64,000 bases of DNA from Pseudarthrobacter sulfonivorans (GCF_001484605.1 NZ_CP013747.1:2294001-2358000), one strand, 5' to 3'; shown: positions 1 to 12,704, counted from the first letter of the stretch. The notes: generated by a model from the letters alone, not told the origin. A program made the numbers and translations.

Positions 1-181
1 GAACCCGATCCTGCGCAGGGCGCTGGCCGGGAACGGCCGGCCGCTGCCCCGGCGCGCCCGTAGGGGCCGGTGGGCGCTGCTGCGGACGGACGGGAGCGTT
101 CACCCGGGGTGCGGCCGCGGGCGGCGGCGTTCCGCCGGGGACATTGCTGCTCGGCTTGGGATATGAGTCGGGATTACTCAC
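1..181 (-). CDS. DUF3566 domain protein, N-terminal fragment (cut by window edge)
   Basis: The GTG start at 181-179 overlaps the gyrA stop codon as GTGA, so the two genes are translationally coupled. The visible 60 codons read [17 protein letters not shown] and continue as a Pro/Gln/Arg-rich disordered stretch without any stop. In Arthrobacter and relatives the gene directly after gyrA encodes a DUF3566 membrane protein with just such a proline-rich cytoplasmic N-terminus followed by transmembrane helices; the helices would lie outside this window. The family's function is not established. The assignment rests on gene position and N-terminal composition, because the DUF3566 domain itself is not visible. 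Confidence 0.7.
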   Translation of the reverse strand, partial: MSNPDSYPKPSSNVPGGTPPPAAAPRVNAPVRPQQRPPAPTGAPGQRPAVPGQRPAQDRV

Positions 182-2856
182 TCGTTACCTCCGGTGTAGT
201 CTTCGTTCGGCTCAGCGTCGCCGGAGGCGTCCTCTGACTCAACAGCCGGTGATGTTTCTGCCGTTGTTGCTGACCCTGCGGATCCCTCGGGGGACCCGGC
301 CTCTTCAGCCAACGTTACGTCATCGTCCACGGATTCTTCGCCCTCGAGGCCGCGTTCGCTGTTCCTTGCCACTTCAATGATGCGGTCGTTCTTGTCCGGC
401 TTCGCGAAGATAACACCCATGGTGTCGCGGCCCTTGGCCGGTACGCCGGCCACGGATGAACGGACAACCTTGCCGCCTTCCATGACCACCAGGACCTCGT
501 CCTCTTCCTGGACAATCAGGGCGCCCACGAGGTGGCCCCGTTCTTCCTGGTACTTGCCCACCTTGATGCCCAGGCCGCCGCGGCCCTGCAGGCGGTATTC
601 CTCCACCGCGGTGCGCTTGGCGTACCCGCCCTCGGTGACCACAAAGACAAACGAACCGTCCGTAACGACGTCCGCCGCCAGCAGTTCATCGTCCTCGCGG
701 AACTTCATGCCCGTAACACCTGACGTGGCCCGGCCCATGGGACGCAGGGCATCGTCGGTGGCGGTGAAGCGGATGGACTGGCCCATGCGGGACACCAGCA
801 TGAGGTCATCCGTTTCGGAGACCAGCTGGGCGGAAACCAGCTCGTCCTCGTCACGCAGGTTGATCGCGATGACGCCGGCGGAACGGTTGGTGTCGTAGTC
901 CTCCAGCCGGGTCTTCTTGACCAGGCCCCGCTTGGTGGCCAGCACCAGGTAAGGGGCCTGCTGGTAGTCCGTGATGTCCAGGACCTGGGCGATGTGCTCG
1001 TCCGGCTGGAAGGCCATCAGGTTGGCAACGTGCTGGCCCTTGGCATCACGGCCGGCCTCCACCAGTTCGTACGCCTTCGCCCGGTAGACCCGGCCGAGGT
1101 TGGTGAAGAAAAGCAGCCAGTGGTGGGTGGTGGTCACGAAGAAGTGCTCCACCACGTCGTCGCCGCGGAGCTGGGCGCCCTTGATGCCCTTGCCGCCGCG
1201 CTGCTGCGACCGGTAGTTGTCGCTGCGCGTGCGCTTGACGTAGCCGCCGCGGGTAATGGTGACAACCATTTCCTCTTCGGGGATCAGGTCCTCCATGGAC
1301 ATGTCGCCGTCGAAGCCCATCAGGATCTTGGTGCGGCGGTCATCCCCATGCTTGGCCACAATCTCGCCCAGCTCGGTGCTGATGATTTCGCGCTGGCGTT
1401 CCTCAGAGGCAAGGATCGAGTTGTACTCGGCGATCAGGGCCTCGAGTTCGGAATGGCGGTCCTGGATCTTCTGGCGTTCCAGGGCTGCCAGGCGGCGCAG
1501 CTGCATGTCCAGGATGGCCCGGGCCTGCAGTTCGTCGATCTCCAGCAGCTGCATCAGGCCGTCGCGTGCGGCTTCGGTGGTGTTGGACGCACGGATGAGC
1601 GCAATGACTTCGTCCAGCGCGTCCAGTGCCTTCAGGAGGGCACGCAGGATGTGCGCCTCTTCCTCGGCCTTGCGCAGACGGTAGCGGGTACGTCGCGCAA
1701 TGACGTCCAGCTGGTGCGTTACCCAGTGGCGGATGAAGGCGTCCAGGCTCAGCGTGCGCGGAACCCCGTCCACGATGGCCAGCATGTTGGCAGAGAAGTT
1801 GCTCTGCAGGTCGGTGTGCTTGTAGAGGTTGTTCAGCACCACCTTGGCCACGGCGTCGCGCTTGAGCACAATGACCAGCCGCTGGCCGGTGCGGCCGGAG
1901 GTCTCGTCGCGGAGGTCCGCAATGCCGGAGATCTTCCCGTCCTTGACCAGTTCGGCGATTTTGATGGCCAGGTTGTCCGGGTTGGCCTGGTAGGGCAGTT
2001 CGGTGACAACCAGGCACGTGCGGCCCTGGAGTTCCTCGACATTGACCACGGCGCGCATGGTGACGGAGCCGCGGCCCGTCCGGTACGCGTCCTCAATGCC
2101 CCTGTGGCCAAGAATCGTTGCCCCTGTAGGGAAATCGGGTCCCTTGATACGGAGCAGCAGCTCTTCGAGCAGTTCCTCGCGGCTGGCCGTCGGATTGGCC
2201 AGGTACCACTGGACGCCGTCAGCTACTTCGCGGAGGTTGTGCGGCGGAATGTTGGTGGCCATGCCCACGGCAATGCCGGAGGAACCGTTGACCAGCAGGT
2301 TGGGGAAACGCGCCGGCAGGATGGTAGGTTCCTGGTTCTTGCCGTCGTAGTTGTCCTGGAAGTCGACGGTTTCCTCGTCGATGTCCCGGACCATCTCCAT
2401 GGCCAGCTGGGACATTTTCGTTTCGGTGTACCGCGGGGCGGCGGCACCGTCATTGCCCGGCGAACCGAAGTTGCCCTGGCCCAGGGCCAGCGGATAGCGC
2501 ATGGTCCAATCCTGGATCAGGCGGACCAGCGCATCGTAGATCGCGGTGTCGCCGTGGGGGTGGTACTGGCCCATGACCTCGCCCACCACACGGGCACACT
2601 TGTTGAAGGACCGTTCCGGCCGGTAACCGCCGTCGAACATCGCGTACAGCACGCGGCGGTGCACTGGCTTGAGGCCATCGCGCACGTCGGGAAGGGCACG
2701 GCCCACAATAACGGCCATGGCGTAGTCCAGGTACGAGCGCTGCATTTCCGTCTGCAGGTCCACCTGCTCCACACGGTCAACCAGCACGTCGCCTTCAAGA
2801 ACGGCTTCCGGAAGATCGGCGGATTCCGCCGGGTTCTCGGGTGTCTCGTCACTCAT
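178..2856 (-). CDS. gyrA: DNA gyrase subunit A
   Basis: This is the breakage-reunion subunit of type II topoisomerase, which introduces negative supercoils with GyrB. The 892-residue protein has the full-length layout: N-terminal winged-helix and tower domains with the catalytic tyrosine at about residue 143 (APRYTE), and a C-terminal beta-pinwheel carrying a GyrA box ([10 protein letters not shown]). The quinolone-resistance region reads [10 protein letters not shown] at about residues 99-108, with Thr at the position equivalent to E. coli Ser83. The last 60 or so residues are an acidic, low-complexity tail. The gene lies 59 bp after gyrB on the same strand and its stop overlaps the next start, so gyrB-gyrA-DUF3566 is probably one operon. 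Confidence 0.98.
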   Translation of the reverse strand: MSDETPENPAESADLPEAVLEGDVLVDRVEQVDLQTEMQRSYLDYAMAVIVGRALPDVRDGLKPVHRRVLYAMFDGGYRPERSFNKCARVVGEVMGQYHPHGDTAIYDALVRLIQDWTMRYPLALGQGNFGSPGNDGAAAPRYTETKMSQLAMEMVRDIDEETVDFQDNYDGKNQEPTILPARFPNLLVNGSSGIAVGMATNIPPHNLREVADGVQWYLANPTASREELLEELLLRIKGPDFPTGATILGHRGIEDAYRTGRGSVTMRAVVNVEELQGRTCLVVTELPYQANPDNLAIKIAELVKDGKISGIADLRDETSGRTGQRLVIVLKRDAVAKVVLNNLYKHTDLQSNFSANMLAIVDGVPRTLSLDAFIRHWVTHQLDVIARRTRYRLRKAEEEAHILRALLKALDALDEVIALIRASNTTEAARDGLMQLLEIDELQARAILDMQLRRLAALERQKIQDRHSELEALIAEYNSILASEERQREIISTELGEIVAKHGDDRRTKILMGFDGDMSMEDLIPEEEMVVTITRGGYVKRTRSDNYRSQQRGGKGIKGAQLRGDDVVEHFFVTTTHHWLLFFTNLGRVYRAKAYELVEAGRDAKGQHVANLMAFQPDEHIAQVLDITDYQQAPYLVLATKRGLVKKTRLEDYDTNRSAGVIAINLRDEDELVSAQLVSETDDLMLVSRMGQSIRFTATDDALRPMGRATSGVTGMKFREDDELLAADVVTDGSFVFVVTEGGYAKRTAVEEYRLQGRGGLGIKVGKYQEERGHLVGALIVQEEDEVLVVMEGGKVVRSSVAGVPAKGRDTMGVIFAKPDKNDRIIEVARNSERGLEGEESVDDDVTLAEEAGSPEGSAGSATTAETSPAVESEDASGDAEPNEDYTGGNE

Positions 2857-2915
2857 CGTTTATATTTTCCGTTTCAGGTATATGTCGGGTTTGGAATATC
2901 TACTCGGTGAACCGG

Positions 2916-5381
<2,466 letters not shown>

Positions 5382-5939
5382 CTAGCCGTAGGTATCGCGC
5401 GGCCCGCGGCCGTTGACGGTACGTCCGCCCTTGCGCCAGCTGGGTGCTGACGGTCCGAGCACCTGGATGCTGGTGACCACGCCATCGCCCAGTTCCGTGC
5501 GGAACTTCTCCAGCAGGCTGTTGCTCAGCAGGCGCAACTGCGTGGACCAAGCCGTCGAGTCGCAGCGCACATGAAGGGTGGTATCGGTGAAGCTCTCCGG
5601 GATGCAGTGCGCTGAAATCTCCGGGCCCACCAGCGTGGCCCACTCTGCCATGACCGAGCCCACCGCTACCGGAGAGCTCCAGCCACGTTCGGCCACAAGG
5701 CGTCCCACCACTTTGCCGAGCCCCAGCGGATCACGGCCGGTGGAATGGAACTGGCTGAAACCCCGGGTATCCCGGATCCCACCCTTTGTCTTGGCGGCGC
5801 CGGCCTTGGGGGGTGCCTTCCGGCGGATTTCGCCGCGTGCGGCCGCGGCCTCACGCATGCGGTTCAGCGCAGCCTGCGGCGCGTCGATGTTGTCAGGATC
5901 CCGGCCGGGCTGCAGCCCGCCCTTTTCATCCTTATTCAT
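5382..5939 (-). CDS. DUF721 / DciA-like protein
   Basis: This 185-residue protein has a disordered basic N-terminal half rich in Ala, Lys and Arg, then a DUF721 domain from about residue 70 (GLGKVVGRLVAERGWSSPVA, then VGPEISAHCIPESF and LHVRCDSTAWSTQLRLLS). Members of this family include DciA, which helps load the replicative helicase DnaB in bacteria that lack DnaC. The gene sits between recF and gyrB, overlapping the end of recF by 8 bp, its usual place in actinobacteria. A helicase-loading role in this organism is inferred from the family and was not read from catalytic residues. Confidence 0.85.
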   Translation of the reverse strand: MNKDEKGGLQPGRDPDNIDAPQAALNRMREAAAARGEIRRKAPPKAGAAKTKGGIRDTRGFSQFHSTGRDPLGLGKVVGRLVAERGWSSPVAVGSVMAEWATLVGPEISAHCIPESFTDTTLHVRCDSTAWSTQLRLLSNSLLEKFRTELGDGVVTSIQVLGPSAPSWRKGGRTVNGRGPRDTYG

Positions 5940-7134
5940 CGATTCCTCCCGGGATGACCTTCACCCGCCGGCCGGAGAGCTCCTCCGGGATATCGGCGTC
6001 GACGGCGGCGGTCACCAGGACCTGTTCCGCGCCGGAGACTATTGCCGCCAGTTTACGCCGGCGCCCCACATCCAGCTCGGCGAAAACGTCGTCGAGGATG
6101 AGGATCGGGGCGGACCCGCCGGTCCTCGCATCATCGAGCATGACGTAATAGGAGGCAAGCCGGAGGGAGAGGCACATCGACCAGGTTTCGCCGTGCGAGG
6201 CGTACCCCTTGGCGGGCGCTTCGCCGAGGATCAGTTCGAGCTCATCCCGGTGCGGCCCCACCAGGGAAATTCCGCGCTCAAGTTCCTTGCGGCGGGAGGC
6301 CGCAAAGGCCTGGACATAGCGGCCGGTGAGGTCCTCAACGGTGAGGTCCCGCAGATCTTCGGCAGCGCCGGACCCATCCGTCAACGAACCGCCACCGGCA
6401 CCCGGTGCCGCGCCGCCGTCGTCGTCCATCAGGTTTTGGAGGGTGGACCGGTAGACGGCGTTGGCGTCCTTGGACCCATCCGTGAGCTGGGCATACGCCT
6501 TGGCCAGGTGCGGGCTTATCAGTTCCACCAGTTCCAGCCGCGCGTGCAGCAGCTCGGCGCCCGCCCGGGCCATGTGCTGGTCCCAGACATCGAGGGTGGC
6601 CTCGTGCCCGGCAGTGAATTTTCCGGCCCGGGCGGATTTGAGCAGGGCGTTGCGCTGCTTCAGGACACGGTCATAGTCCGTGCGCGTCGCCGAATGCCGG
6701 GGCATCAGGCTGACAAGCAGCTCGTCGAGGAACCGGCGGCGATTGGACGGATCTCCCTTGACGAGCGCCAGGTCCTCGGGGGCGAAAAGCACCGTCTGGC
6801 AGATTCCCAGGAGATCCCTGGCGCGGACGGGATTGCTGCGATTGATCCGCCCCCGGTTGGCGCGGCTGGCGTTGATCTCAAGTTCCAGGACCGTGGTCTG
6901 CCCGCCGCGGACCAGGCGGGCCCGGACCAGCGCGCGGTCCGTGCCGAACCGCAGCAGCGGGGCGTCGGAGCTGACCCGGTGCGAGCTGAGGGTGGCCAGG
7001 TACCCGATGGCCTCCATGAGGTTGGTTTTGCCGATGCCGTTTGCCCCGACGAGCACAGTGACCCCCGGTTCGAGGGGAAGGTCAACCTGGGCGTAGCTGC
7101 GGAAATCAGTGAGCGAAAGGTGTTCTAGGTACAC
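5932..7134 (-). CDS. recF: DNA replication and repair protein RecF
   Basis: RecF is an SMC-like ATPase that loads RecA at gapped DNA with RecO and RecR. The 400-residue protein begins MYLEHLSLTDFRSYAQ from a GTG codon. It has a Walker A motif near residue 33 (GANGIGKTNL), an ABC-type signature region near the end of the middle domain (SHGETWSMCLSLRLASYY), and a Walker B motif (ILILDDVFAELD) near residue 345. Its position after dnaN and gnd is the usual actinobacterial order. A glycine-rich insertion around residues 240-255 (AAPGAGGGS) falls in a variable region of the family. Confidence 0.96.
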   Translation of the reverse strand: MYLEHLSLTDFRSYAQVDLPLEPGVTVLVGANGIGKTNLMEAIGYLATLSSHRVSSDAPLLRFGTDRALVRARLVRGGQTTVLELEINASRANRGRINRSNPVRARDLLGICQTVLFAPEDLALVKGDPSNRRRFLDELLVSLMPRHSATRTDYDRVLKQRNALLKSARAGKFTAGHEATLDVWDQHMARAGAELLHARLELVELISPHLAKAYAQLTDGSKDANAVYRSTLQNLMDDDGGAAPGAGGGSLTDGSGAAEDLRDLTVEDLTGRYVQAFAASRRKELERGISLVGPHRDELELILGEAPAKGYASHGETWSMCLSLRLASYYVMLDDARTGGSAPILILDDVFAELDVGRRRKLAAIVSGAEQVLVTAAVDADIPEELSGRRVKVIPGGIDE

Positions 7135-7179
7135 GCGGTGTTCGACAATTCTCGGAACCTGCGGGTCCCGGGGTGGATG

Positions 7180-8064
7180 TTACTTGGCGGGACGGGTGGC
7201 ATGCCCGCCGAACTGGTGGCGCAGCGCTGAAACCATCTTCATGGCGGGCGAGTTTTCCTCGCGGGAGGAGAAGCGCGCGAAGAGTGCAGCCGTGATGGCC
7301 GGTGCCGGGACAGCGTTGGCTATGGCTTCCTCAACGGTCCAGCGGCCTTCGCCCGAGTCTTCGACATAGTCATCGATGGATTCCAGTCCCGGGTCCTCGT
7401 CCAGCGCCTTGACCATGAGGTCCAGGAGCCAGGAGCGGACTACGGTGCCCTTTTGCCAAGCGCGGAACGTACCGGGCAGGTCGTCAACAATGTCCTTGGC
7501 AGCTAGCAGTTCGTAGCCTTCGGCGTAAGCCTGCATCAGGCCGTATTCGATGCCGTTGTGGACCATCTTGGCGTAGTGGCCCGCACCGATTCCGCCGACG
7601 TGGACAAAGCTGTCCGCCCGCTTGCCTTCGGGACGGAGCACATCAAAAACCGGCAGTGCCCGCTCAATATCGGCGGCGTCGCCACCAGCCATGAGCCCGT
7701 ACCCGTTCTGGAGGCCCCACACTCCGCCGGAAACACCGCAGTCGGCGAAACGGATCCCCTTCTCAGCCAGAGCGACACCATGTTTTTGGTCGTCGGTGAA
7801 GCGGGAGTTGCCGCCGTCGATCACCAGGTCGCCGGCGTCGAGCTTGTCCCGGAGTTCGGTGACGACGGCATCGGTGATGTCGCCTGACGGGACCATGACC
7901 CAGATCAGCCGCGGGGCCGGAACCGCCGCAATGAGCTCATCCACGGAGGCAACATCGGTGACCTCGGGGTTGCGGTCAAAGCCGGTGACCTCAATGCCGC
8001 CCTTGCGCAGGCGTTCGCGCATGTTGAAACCCATCTTGCCAAGGCCGATCAGTCCAATATGCAC
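7180..8064 (-). CDS. gnd: 6-phosphogluconate dehydrogenase, short decarboxylating type
   Basis: This enzyme oxidises and decarboxylates 6-phosphogluconate to ribulose 5-phosphate in the pentose phosphate pathway. The 294-residue length marks the short class, compared with about 470 residues for the E. coli enzyme. Visible motifs are the Rossmann GLGKMG at residues 7-12, the catalytic-region DGGNSRFTDD near residue 98, and GAGHYAKMVHNGIEYG with the catalytic Lys near residue 165. The residue after the second beta strand is Asp (GFDRNP), which usually goes with NAD+ rather than NADP+; that is an inference from sequence alone. It lies between dnaN and recF, as in many actinobacteria. Confidence 0.93.
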   Translation of the reverse strand: MHIGLIGLGKMGFNMRERLRKGGIEVTGFDRNPEVTDVASVDELIAAVPAPRLIWVMVPSGDITDAVVTELRDKLDAGDLVIDGGNSRFTDDQKHGVALAEKGIRFADCGVSGGVWGLQNGYGLMAGGDAADIERALPVFDVLRPEGKRADSFVHVGGIGAGHYAKMVHNGIEYGLMQAYAEGYELLAAKDIVDDLPGTFRAWQKGTVVRSWLLDLMVKALDEDPGLESIDDYVEDSGEGRWTVEEAIANAVPAPAITAALFARFSSREENSPAMKMVSALRHQFGGHATRPAK

Positions 8065-8166
8065 GTGGGTCTCTTTTCTGCGCGGGGTTGGCTGTTGCTG
8101 AACGGGTCAGCCGAACTAGGTCGCACTAAGTGTCGTCATGAGCGCCCATAACGACGTTTCTGCTAC

Positions 8167-9291
8167 CTAGTTGGGAAGGCGGACGGGCATGACCAGGTAA
8201 CGGTAGTCGTCCTGGTCCTCACCGTCGGCGTCTGCCTGGGCCGTGATCATCGCGGGTTTCGGCGCCGTGGTGAAGGAGAACCTGACGTACTTCGTTTCGA
8301 TGACGCTCAGGCCCTCCACCAGGTAGTGCGGGTTGAAGGCGACGGTGATGTCGTCTCCGGAGAGCTGGGCTTCGAGTTCTTCGGAGGCCTGGGCATCTTC
8401 GCCGGTGCCGGCGTCCAGGTGCAGCAGTCCTTCGGTGAAGGCGAGGCGAACCGGTGTGTTGCGTTCGGCCACCAGCGACACACGGCGGACGGCTTCCACA
8501 AGTTCCTGCGTCTGGACAGTTGCGTGGATGGGCGTGGAATCCGGGAACAGCGAGCGGATCTTGGGGTAATCGCCATCCACGAGCAGCGACGTGGTGGTGC
8601 GGCCGCCGCTTTCGAAACCGATCAGGCGGCTGTCATCGTCAGCAAGGGCGAGGTTGATGTCGCCGCTGTTGCCAAGGGTCTTAGCCACTTCGTTGAGGGT
8701 TTTTGCCTTGACCAGCGCACTGGTGGAAATTCCCGGCGTGGTGGGCTTCCACGGTACTTCGCGCATGGCCAGACGGTAGCGGTCGGTGGCCAGAAGCGTG
8801 ATGAGGTCGTCCTCGATCTCCATCCGAACGCCGGTCAGGATGGGGAGCGTGTCATCCTTACTGGCCGCAATGATCACCTGGGACACAGCCTGGGCGAATG
8901 CATCACCCGGGACGGTGCCGCTGATGGCGGGCAACGCAGGCAGCGGCGGGTATTCGGCCTCGGGCATGGTGGCCAGATGGAAGCTACTGCGGCGGCAGGT
9001 CAGCGTCACTTTGTTGCCATCGGTCTCCACGACCACCGGAGCGGAAGGAAGGCTTCGACAAATGTCTGCGAGGAGGCGTCCGGAAACGAGGATGGTTCCC
9101 TCGGCGGTGATGTCCGCGGGGATGTCCAGCCGTGCGGAGGTCTCGTAGTCAAAGCTCGAGAGGCTGACCGTGCCGGCTTCAGCCTTCAGGAGCAGGCCCG
9201 ACAGCACTGGAACCGGCGGCCGCGGAGACAACGACCGGGCTGTCCAGGTGACGGCTTCTGCCAGGACGTCCCGTTCGACTCTGAACTTCAC
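8167..9291 (-). CDS. dnaN: DNA polymerase III sliding clamp, beta subunit
   Basis: DnaN is the ring-shaped processivity clamp of the replicative polymerase. The three clamp domains are present and the protein ends YRYLVMPVRLPN, which matches the conserved C-terminal MPVR segment near the protein-binding pocket. The frame is open to 9387, but the family N-terminus is MKFRVERDVLAEAVTW, encoded from the GTG at 9291-9289. This gives 374 residues, the expected size. It faces away from oriC and is the first gene of the dnaN-gnd-recF-dciA run. Confidence 0.97.
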   Translation of the reverse strand: MKFRVERDVLAEAVTWTARSLSPRPPVPVLSGLLLKAEAGTVSLSSFDYETSARLDIPADITAEGTILVSGRLLADICRSLPSAPVVVETDGNKVTLTCRRSSFHLATMPEAEYPPLPALPAISGTVPGDAFAQAVSQVIIAASKDDTLPILTGVRMEIEDDLITLLATDRYRLAMREVPWKPTTPGISTSALVKAKTLNEVAKTLGNSGDINLALADDDSRLIGFESGGRTTTSLLVDGDYPKIRSLFPDSTPIHATVQTQELVEAVRRVSLVAERNTPVRLAFTEGLLHLDAGTGEDAQASEELEAQLSGDDITVAFNPHYLVEGLSVIETKYVRFSFTTAPKPAMITAQADADGEDQDDYRYLVMPVRLPN

Positions 9292-9819
9292 GGAAGGGTG
9301 CCGCCTTTCATTGCTGCTGCCTTGTCTGAACCGGAAACTCCCACAGGGAGCCCAAAAGTAGTGGCGCCCCAACAACGGAACCTGCATGGTTCATCGAGTG
9401 CTGAACCACAAAGAAACCCGAGGATGGGAGCGCTGCTGACAGCTTAGCCGCAAGACTGCTGATTAACCCATCCCCGGTCAGGACGCCTGGGGTCCGGAGG
9501 CCCTTGGGCCTGGGCCGGTTCGGGGTGCGGATCGAGATTGTTATTTGAGGGAAATCAATTTCTTGGGATTAGTAGTGTTAATAACTGCTGTGGATACTGT
9601 GGATAACTCGATCCGGCCGCAGGATCCAGCGGTTAAGCCCTGTTCATGGATTGTGGGTGACGCAGGTTTTAAACAGGCTGTGGATGGGGATAACAATTTT
9701 TGGGTTTTCGCTGATCCACAGGCGGCTTAAGGGTTTTAAGCCCATTAAGCTCGGTTGTCCCCTTAAGTATCCACAGGGTTATCCACATGCACCTGTTAAT
9801 AAGGTATAGAGGCGACGGC
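9292..9819. other. oriC: chromosomal replication origin (oriC) between dnaA and dnaN
   Basis: This 528-bp gap holds a cluster of DnaA boxes. Perfect matches to TTATCCACA or its complement are at 9598-9606 and 9779-9787. Near matches are at 9589-9597 (TGTGGATAC), 9679-9687 (TGTGGATGG), 9712-9720 (TGATCCACA) and 9767-9775 (GTATCCACA). The last two sites on the dnaA side start exactly 12 bp apart. A stretch with many T and A bases (about 9541-9585 and 9691-9710) is a candidate unwinding element. Gene context and boxes together make this the origin. The end next to dnaN also carries the dnaN promoter and leader. Confidence 0.93.
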
Positions 9820-11241
9820 TCAGGAGTTGCGCTGCTGCTGCTTGATCCTGTTGGTGAGTTCGGTGACCTGGTTGTAGATCACACGACGCTCAGCCATCAG
9901 CTCACGGATTTTGCGGTCCGCGTGGATCACCGTGGTGTGGTCGCGGCCGCCGAGTTCCTGGCCGATCTTCGGCAGGGACATGTCCGTGAGCTCGCGGCAG
10001 AGGTACATGGCGATCTGCCGGGCGGTCACCAGCGTGCGGGTCCGGGACTTGCTGCAGAGTTCCTCCATGGTGAGCTTGAAGTACTCCGCCGTCTGGATCA
10101 GGATCTGGCTCGACGTGATTTCCTGGGCGCCGTCGTCCGTGATGAGGTCCTTCAGGACCATCTCAGCCAACGCAACATCGACCGGCTGGCGGTTCAGGCT
10201 GGCGAATGCCGTCACCCGGATCAGTGCGCCTTCGAGTTCGCGGATATTGCTGGAGATCTTGGAAGCGATGTATTCCAGGGCATCGTCCGGGGCGGAGAGG
10301 CCTTCGCTGAGGGCCTTCTTCCGCAGGATGGCGATGCGAGTCTCGAGCTCGGGCGGCTGGATATCGGTGAGGAGGCCCCACTCGAAGCGGGACTTCATCC
10401 GGTCCTCAAAACCTGCCAGCTGCTTGGGCGGCAGATCCGAGGTGATGACCACCTGTTTGTTGTTGTTGTGCAGGGAGTTGAACGTGTGGAAGAACTCCTC
10501 CAGCGTCCGGTCCTTGCCGGCCAGGAACTGGATGTCATCGATCAGCAGCACGTCCACGTTGCGGTACGTGGTCTTGAAGCTGGCGCCTTCGTCATCGCGG
10601 ATGGAGTTGATGAAGTCGTTGGTGAACTCTTCGGAGTTCACGTACCGGACCCGGATTCCGCTGTACAGACGGCGGGCATAGTGGCCGATCGCGTGCAGGA
10701 GGTGGGTCTTGCCCAGCCCGGAATCACCGTAGATGAACAGCGGGTTGTAGGCCTTGGCGGGCGCTTCGGCCACGGCCACGGCAGCTGCATGGGCAAAGCG
10801 GTTGGACGAACCGATCACAAAGGTATCGAAGACGTACTTGGGGTTCAGCCGGCCGAACTCGTGGGAAGTGCTCGGCAGCATCGGCTGCGGCTTCTGTTCG
10901 ATCAGCTGGTCCGGCGAGTAGGAAGGTTCGACGACGGGTTCCGGCTCCGTGTGGAGCGGCACCAGATCGGTGTCCACGTCGATCGCGCAGCGGATGTCCT
11001 CGGAGAAAACGTTATGCAGGGCGTCATCCAGGGCGTCCTTGACCTGGGTCTGAAGGACTTCACGGGTCAGTTCGTTCGGAACGGCCACCAGGAGGGTGGA
11101 TCCGATCAGGCCCTGGGCCTGCGCCAGGATGACAAAGCCCCGCTGCCGTGGAGATACGCGGTCGTCCTGCTCGAGCAGGCTCACAACCCGACGCCAGGAA
11201 CTTCCGACAGTATTGGCGTGGTTGGCTTCGTCTACTGTCAT
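9820..11241 (-). CDS. dnaA: chromosomal replication initiator protein DnaA
   Basis: DnaA binds 9-bp boxes, oligomerises with ATP and opens oriC. The 473-residue protein shows domain I at the N-terminus, a variable linker at about residues 95-130, the AAA+ domain with Walker A (GDSGLGKTH, residues 172-180) and Walker B (LLIDDIQFL), and the C-terminal box-binding helix-turn-helix ([15 protein letters not shown]). The in-frame TTG one codon upstream was rejected: the ATG at 11241 has GAGGA eight bases before it. The gene diverges from rpmH and runs toward oriC, so its promoter region at 11242-11710 contains its own candidate binding sites. Confidence 0.98.
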   Translation of the reverse strand: MTVDEANHANTVGSSWRRVVSLLEQDDRVSPRQRGFVILAQAQGLIGSTLLVAVPNELTREVLQTQVKDALDDALHNVFSEDIRCAIDVDTDLVPLHTEPEPVVEPSYSPDQLIEQKPQPMLPSTSHEFGRLNPKYVFDTFVIGSSNRFAHAAAVAVAEAPAKAYNPLFIYGDSGLGKTHLLHAIGHYARRLYSGIRVRYVNSEEFTNDFINSIRDDEGASFKTTYRNVDVLLIDDIQFLAGKDRTLEEFFHTFNSLHNNNKQVVITSDLPPKQLAGFEDRMKSRFEWGLLTDIQPPELETRIAILRKKALSEGLSAPDDALEYIASKISSNIRELEGALIRVTAFASLNRQPVDVALAEMVLKDLITDDGAQEITSSQILIQTAEYFKLTMEELCSKSRTRTLVTARQIAMYLCRELTDMSLPKIGQELGGRDHTTVIHADRKIRELMAERRVIYNQVTELTNRIKQQQRNS

Positions 11242-11710
11242 CAATCAGTTCCTCAAAACTTGCGTACCTGCATTACGTGCAGCCCCAAGTCCCGAACCAG
11301 GATGCTGGTTCAGCTTCATCCACAGGGTTATGCACAGTCCGTGGATAATCGGCTACTGAGCCACTCTAGGGGAACAAAAGGCCAGAAGATAGCTGGGAAG
11401 TAGCTTGTGGATAATTACACCGTTGTGGTTCGAAAACAGGCCTTGTGAGCCACTTCATCCACAGGCTGTGGGGCCAGGTTAACCACAGCCGGGGACAGGG
11501 ACGCAGGGGTACCCCGGTTTGACTCTGGCAGGCATTTTGCCCTAACGTTGTGAAGTCCTTTGTGTACGCTTTTTAGCCCCTTCTGAATCTCTCTGACGCA
11601 CCGCGTTGGAGCAGCCGGGGGAAGCGTGCATATACAAAACTTAGCGTCGGCCAGTTCTTCCCCTTTTACTGATCGGGTGGGCGCACCTTTGATCCACTGG
11701 AGTAACTAAC
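11242..11710. promoter_or_regulatory. dnaA/rpmH divergent control region with DnaA boxes
   Basis: This 469-bp gap separates the divergent dnaA and rpmH genes. DnaA-box-like 9-mers are at 11316-11324 (TCATCCACA), 11328-11336 (TTATGCACA), 11340-11348 (CGTGGATAA), 11406-11414 (TGTGGATAA, perfect) and 11455-11463 (TCATCCACA). The first three start exactly 12 bp apart. Such boxes fit autoregulation of dnaA or an accessory part of the origin. No gene was found here. Confidence 0.8.
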
Positions 11711-11848
11711 GTGAGCAAGCGGACTTTTCAGCCGAATAACCGCCGTCGAGCCAAGAAGCACGGCTTCCGCCTTCGTATGCGTACCCGTGCCGGCCGTGCC
11801 ATCCTGGCAGCCCGTCGTGGCAAGGGCCGCACCGAACTGTCGGCCTAG
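11711..11848 (+). CDS. rpmH: 50S ribosomal protein L34
   Basis: This 45-codon gene starts at GTG 11711 and reads [20 protein letters not shown], then a second basic half ending GKGRTELSA. That is the complete, highly conserved L34 sequence, with the invariant [11 protein letters not shown] start. It is the first gene of the rpmH-rnpA-yidD-yidC run found beside dnaA in most bacteria. The protein is highly basic and packs against 23S rRNA in the large subunit. Confidence 0.98.
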   Translation: MSKRTFQPNNRRRAKKHGFRLRMRTRAGRAILAARRGKGRTELSA

Positions 11849-11889
11849 ATAACTGACTCGTCGGTTTAACTTTTCTTTGCGAGTTTAAG

Positions 11890-12300
11890 GTGCTGGCCAC
11901 CCGTAACCGTTTGAGGACTGCAACCGATTTTTCAACAACCGTACGTTCCGGTGTCCGCAATGGACGCCGGAACGTAGTGTTATATGCGGCAGCTATTGCT
12001 GCCGACGAACCCAGCCGGATCGGGTTCATCGTTTCCAAAGGTGTCGGGAACGCTGTGGTCAGGAACCTCGTTAAGAGGAGACTGAGAGAAGCCGGTGCTG
12101 CCTCGCTGCGGGAGTACGGTACCGGGTTCGCCATAGTGGTCCGGGCGCTGCCTGCGTCCGCTGCCGCCAGCTGGGATCAACTGCTGGCGGACTACAACGC
12201 CGCACTGGAATCAACCATGAGCCGGTTGGGCAGCCGCCTTCCGCGGGCTGCTGTAAACGGTTCAACCGGTACAACACAGGAAGGGACACAGCGTGCGTAA
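11890..12300 (+). CDS. rnpA: ribonuclease P protein component
   Basis: RnpA is the basic protein subunit of RNase P, which trims the 5' ends of pre-tRNAs together with the RnpB RNA. The 136-residue protein starts MLATRNRLRTATDFSTTVRSG from GTG 11890 and contains the family signature region RIGFIVSKGVGNAVVRNLVKRRLREA (the RNR motif) near residues 40-65. It follows rpmH by 41 bp and its last codons overlap the start of yidD by 8 bp, so the operon continues. The C-terminal 20 residues are variable. Confidence 0.96.
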   Translation: MLATRNRLRTATDFSTTVRSGVRNGRRNVVLYAAAIAADEPSRIGFIVSKGVGNAVVRNLVKRRLREAGAASLREYGTGFAIVVRALPASAAASWDQLLADYNAALESTMSRLGSRLPRAAVNGSTGTTQEGTQRA

Positions 12301-12688
12301 GGTAACTGCCGCCGTCGTCCACTACCTTCATCCTGTTGCTGCCGCCGTAGGTACCTTCCTCTGGAACCTGCCCAGAAACATTCTTATTCTGCTGCTGATG
12401 GCCTACCGCAAGGTGATTTCTCCCTTGTATGGCCAGGTCTGCCGTTTCTTTCCTTCCTGCTCGGCGTACGCCCTTGAGGCGATCACTGTCCACGGGGCAG
12501 TGAAGGGCAGCTGGCTTGCGGCCCGTCGCCTTTTGCGCTGCCATCCGTGGAATGCCGGCGGTGTGGACCATGTCCCCGCCGGCCACCGCCACTGGCCCGA
12601 TCACCGGACCCCCACAATTGTTGTGCTGAACAACCCGGACAAGTACCTGGCTGCTCAGACTGATGGAGAAGGCCGCCTTGCGGCCTGA
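12293..12688 (+). CDS. yidD: membrane protein insertion efficiency factor YidD
   Basis: YidD is a small membrane-associated protein that helps YidC insert membrane proteins. The core of this 131-residue protein is the conserved segment AYRKVISPLYGQVCRFFPSC and then SAYALEAITVHGAVKGSWLA, with RRLLRCHPWNAGGVDHVP, near residues 40-95. The start is GTG 12293, inside the last codons of rnpA, which suggests translational coupling. Both ends extend beyond the roughly 80-residue core, as in other actinobacteria. Confidence 0.94.
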   Translation: MRKVTAAVVHYLHPVAAAVGTFLWNLPRNILILLLMAYRKVISPLYGQVCRFFPSCSAYALEAITVHGAVKGSWLAARRLLRCHPWNAGGVDHVPAGHRHWPDHRTPTIVVLNNPDKYLAAQTDGEGRLAA

Positions 12689-12704
12689 CGAATAGGGATA
12701 TCGT

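Noticed and set aside
994..2910. 638-codon open frame on the plus strand opposite gyrA
   Set aside because: Third-position GC bias of the real gene keeps the antisense frame open. The product is His/Val/Gly/Gln-rich without motifs, while gyrA on the other strand is certain.
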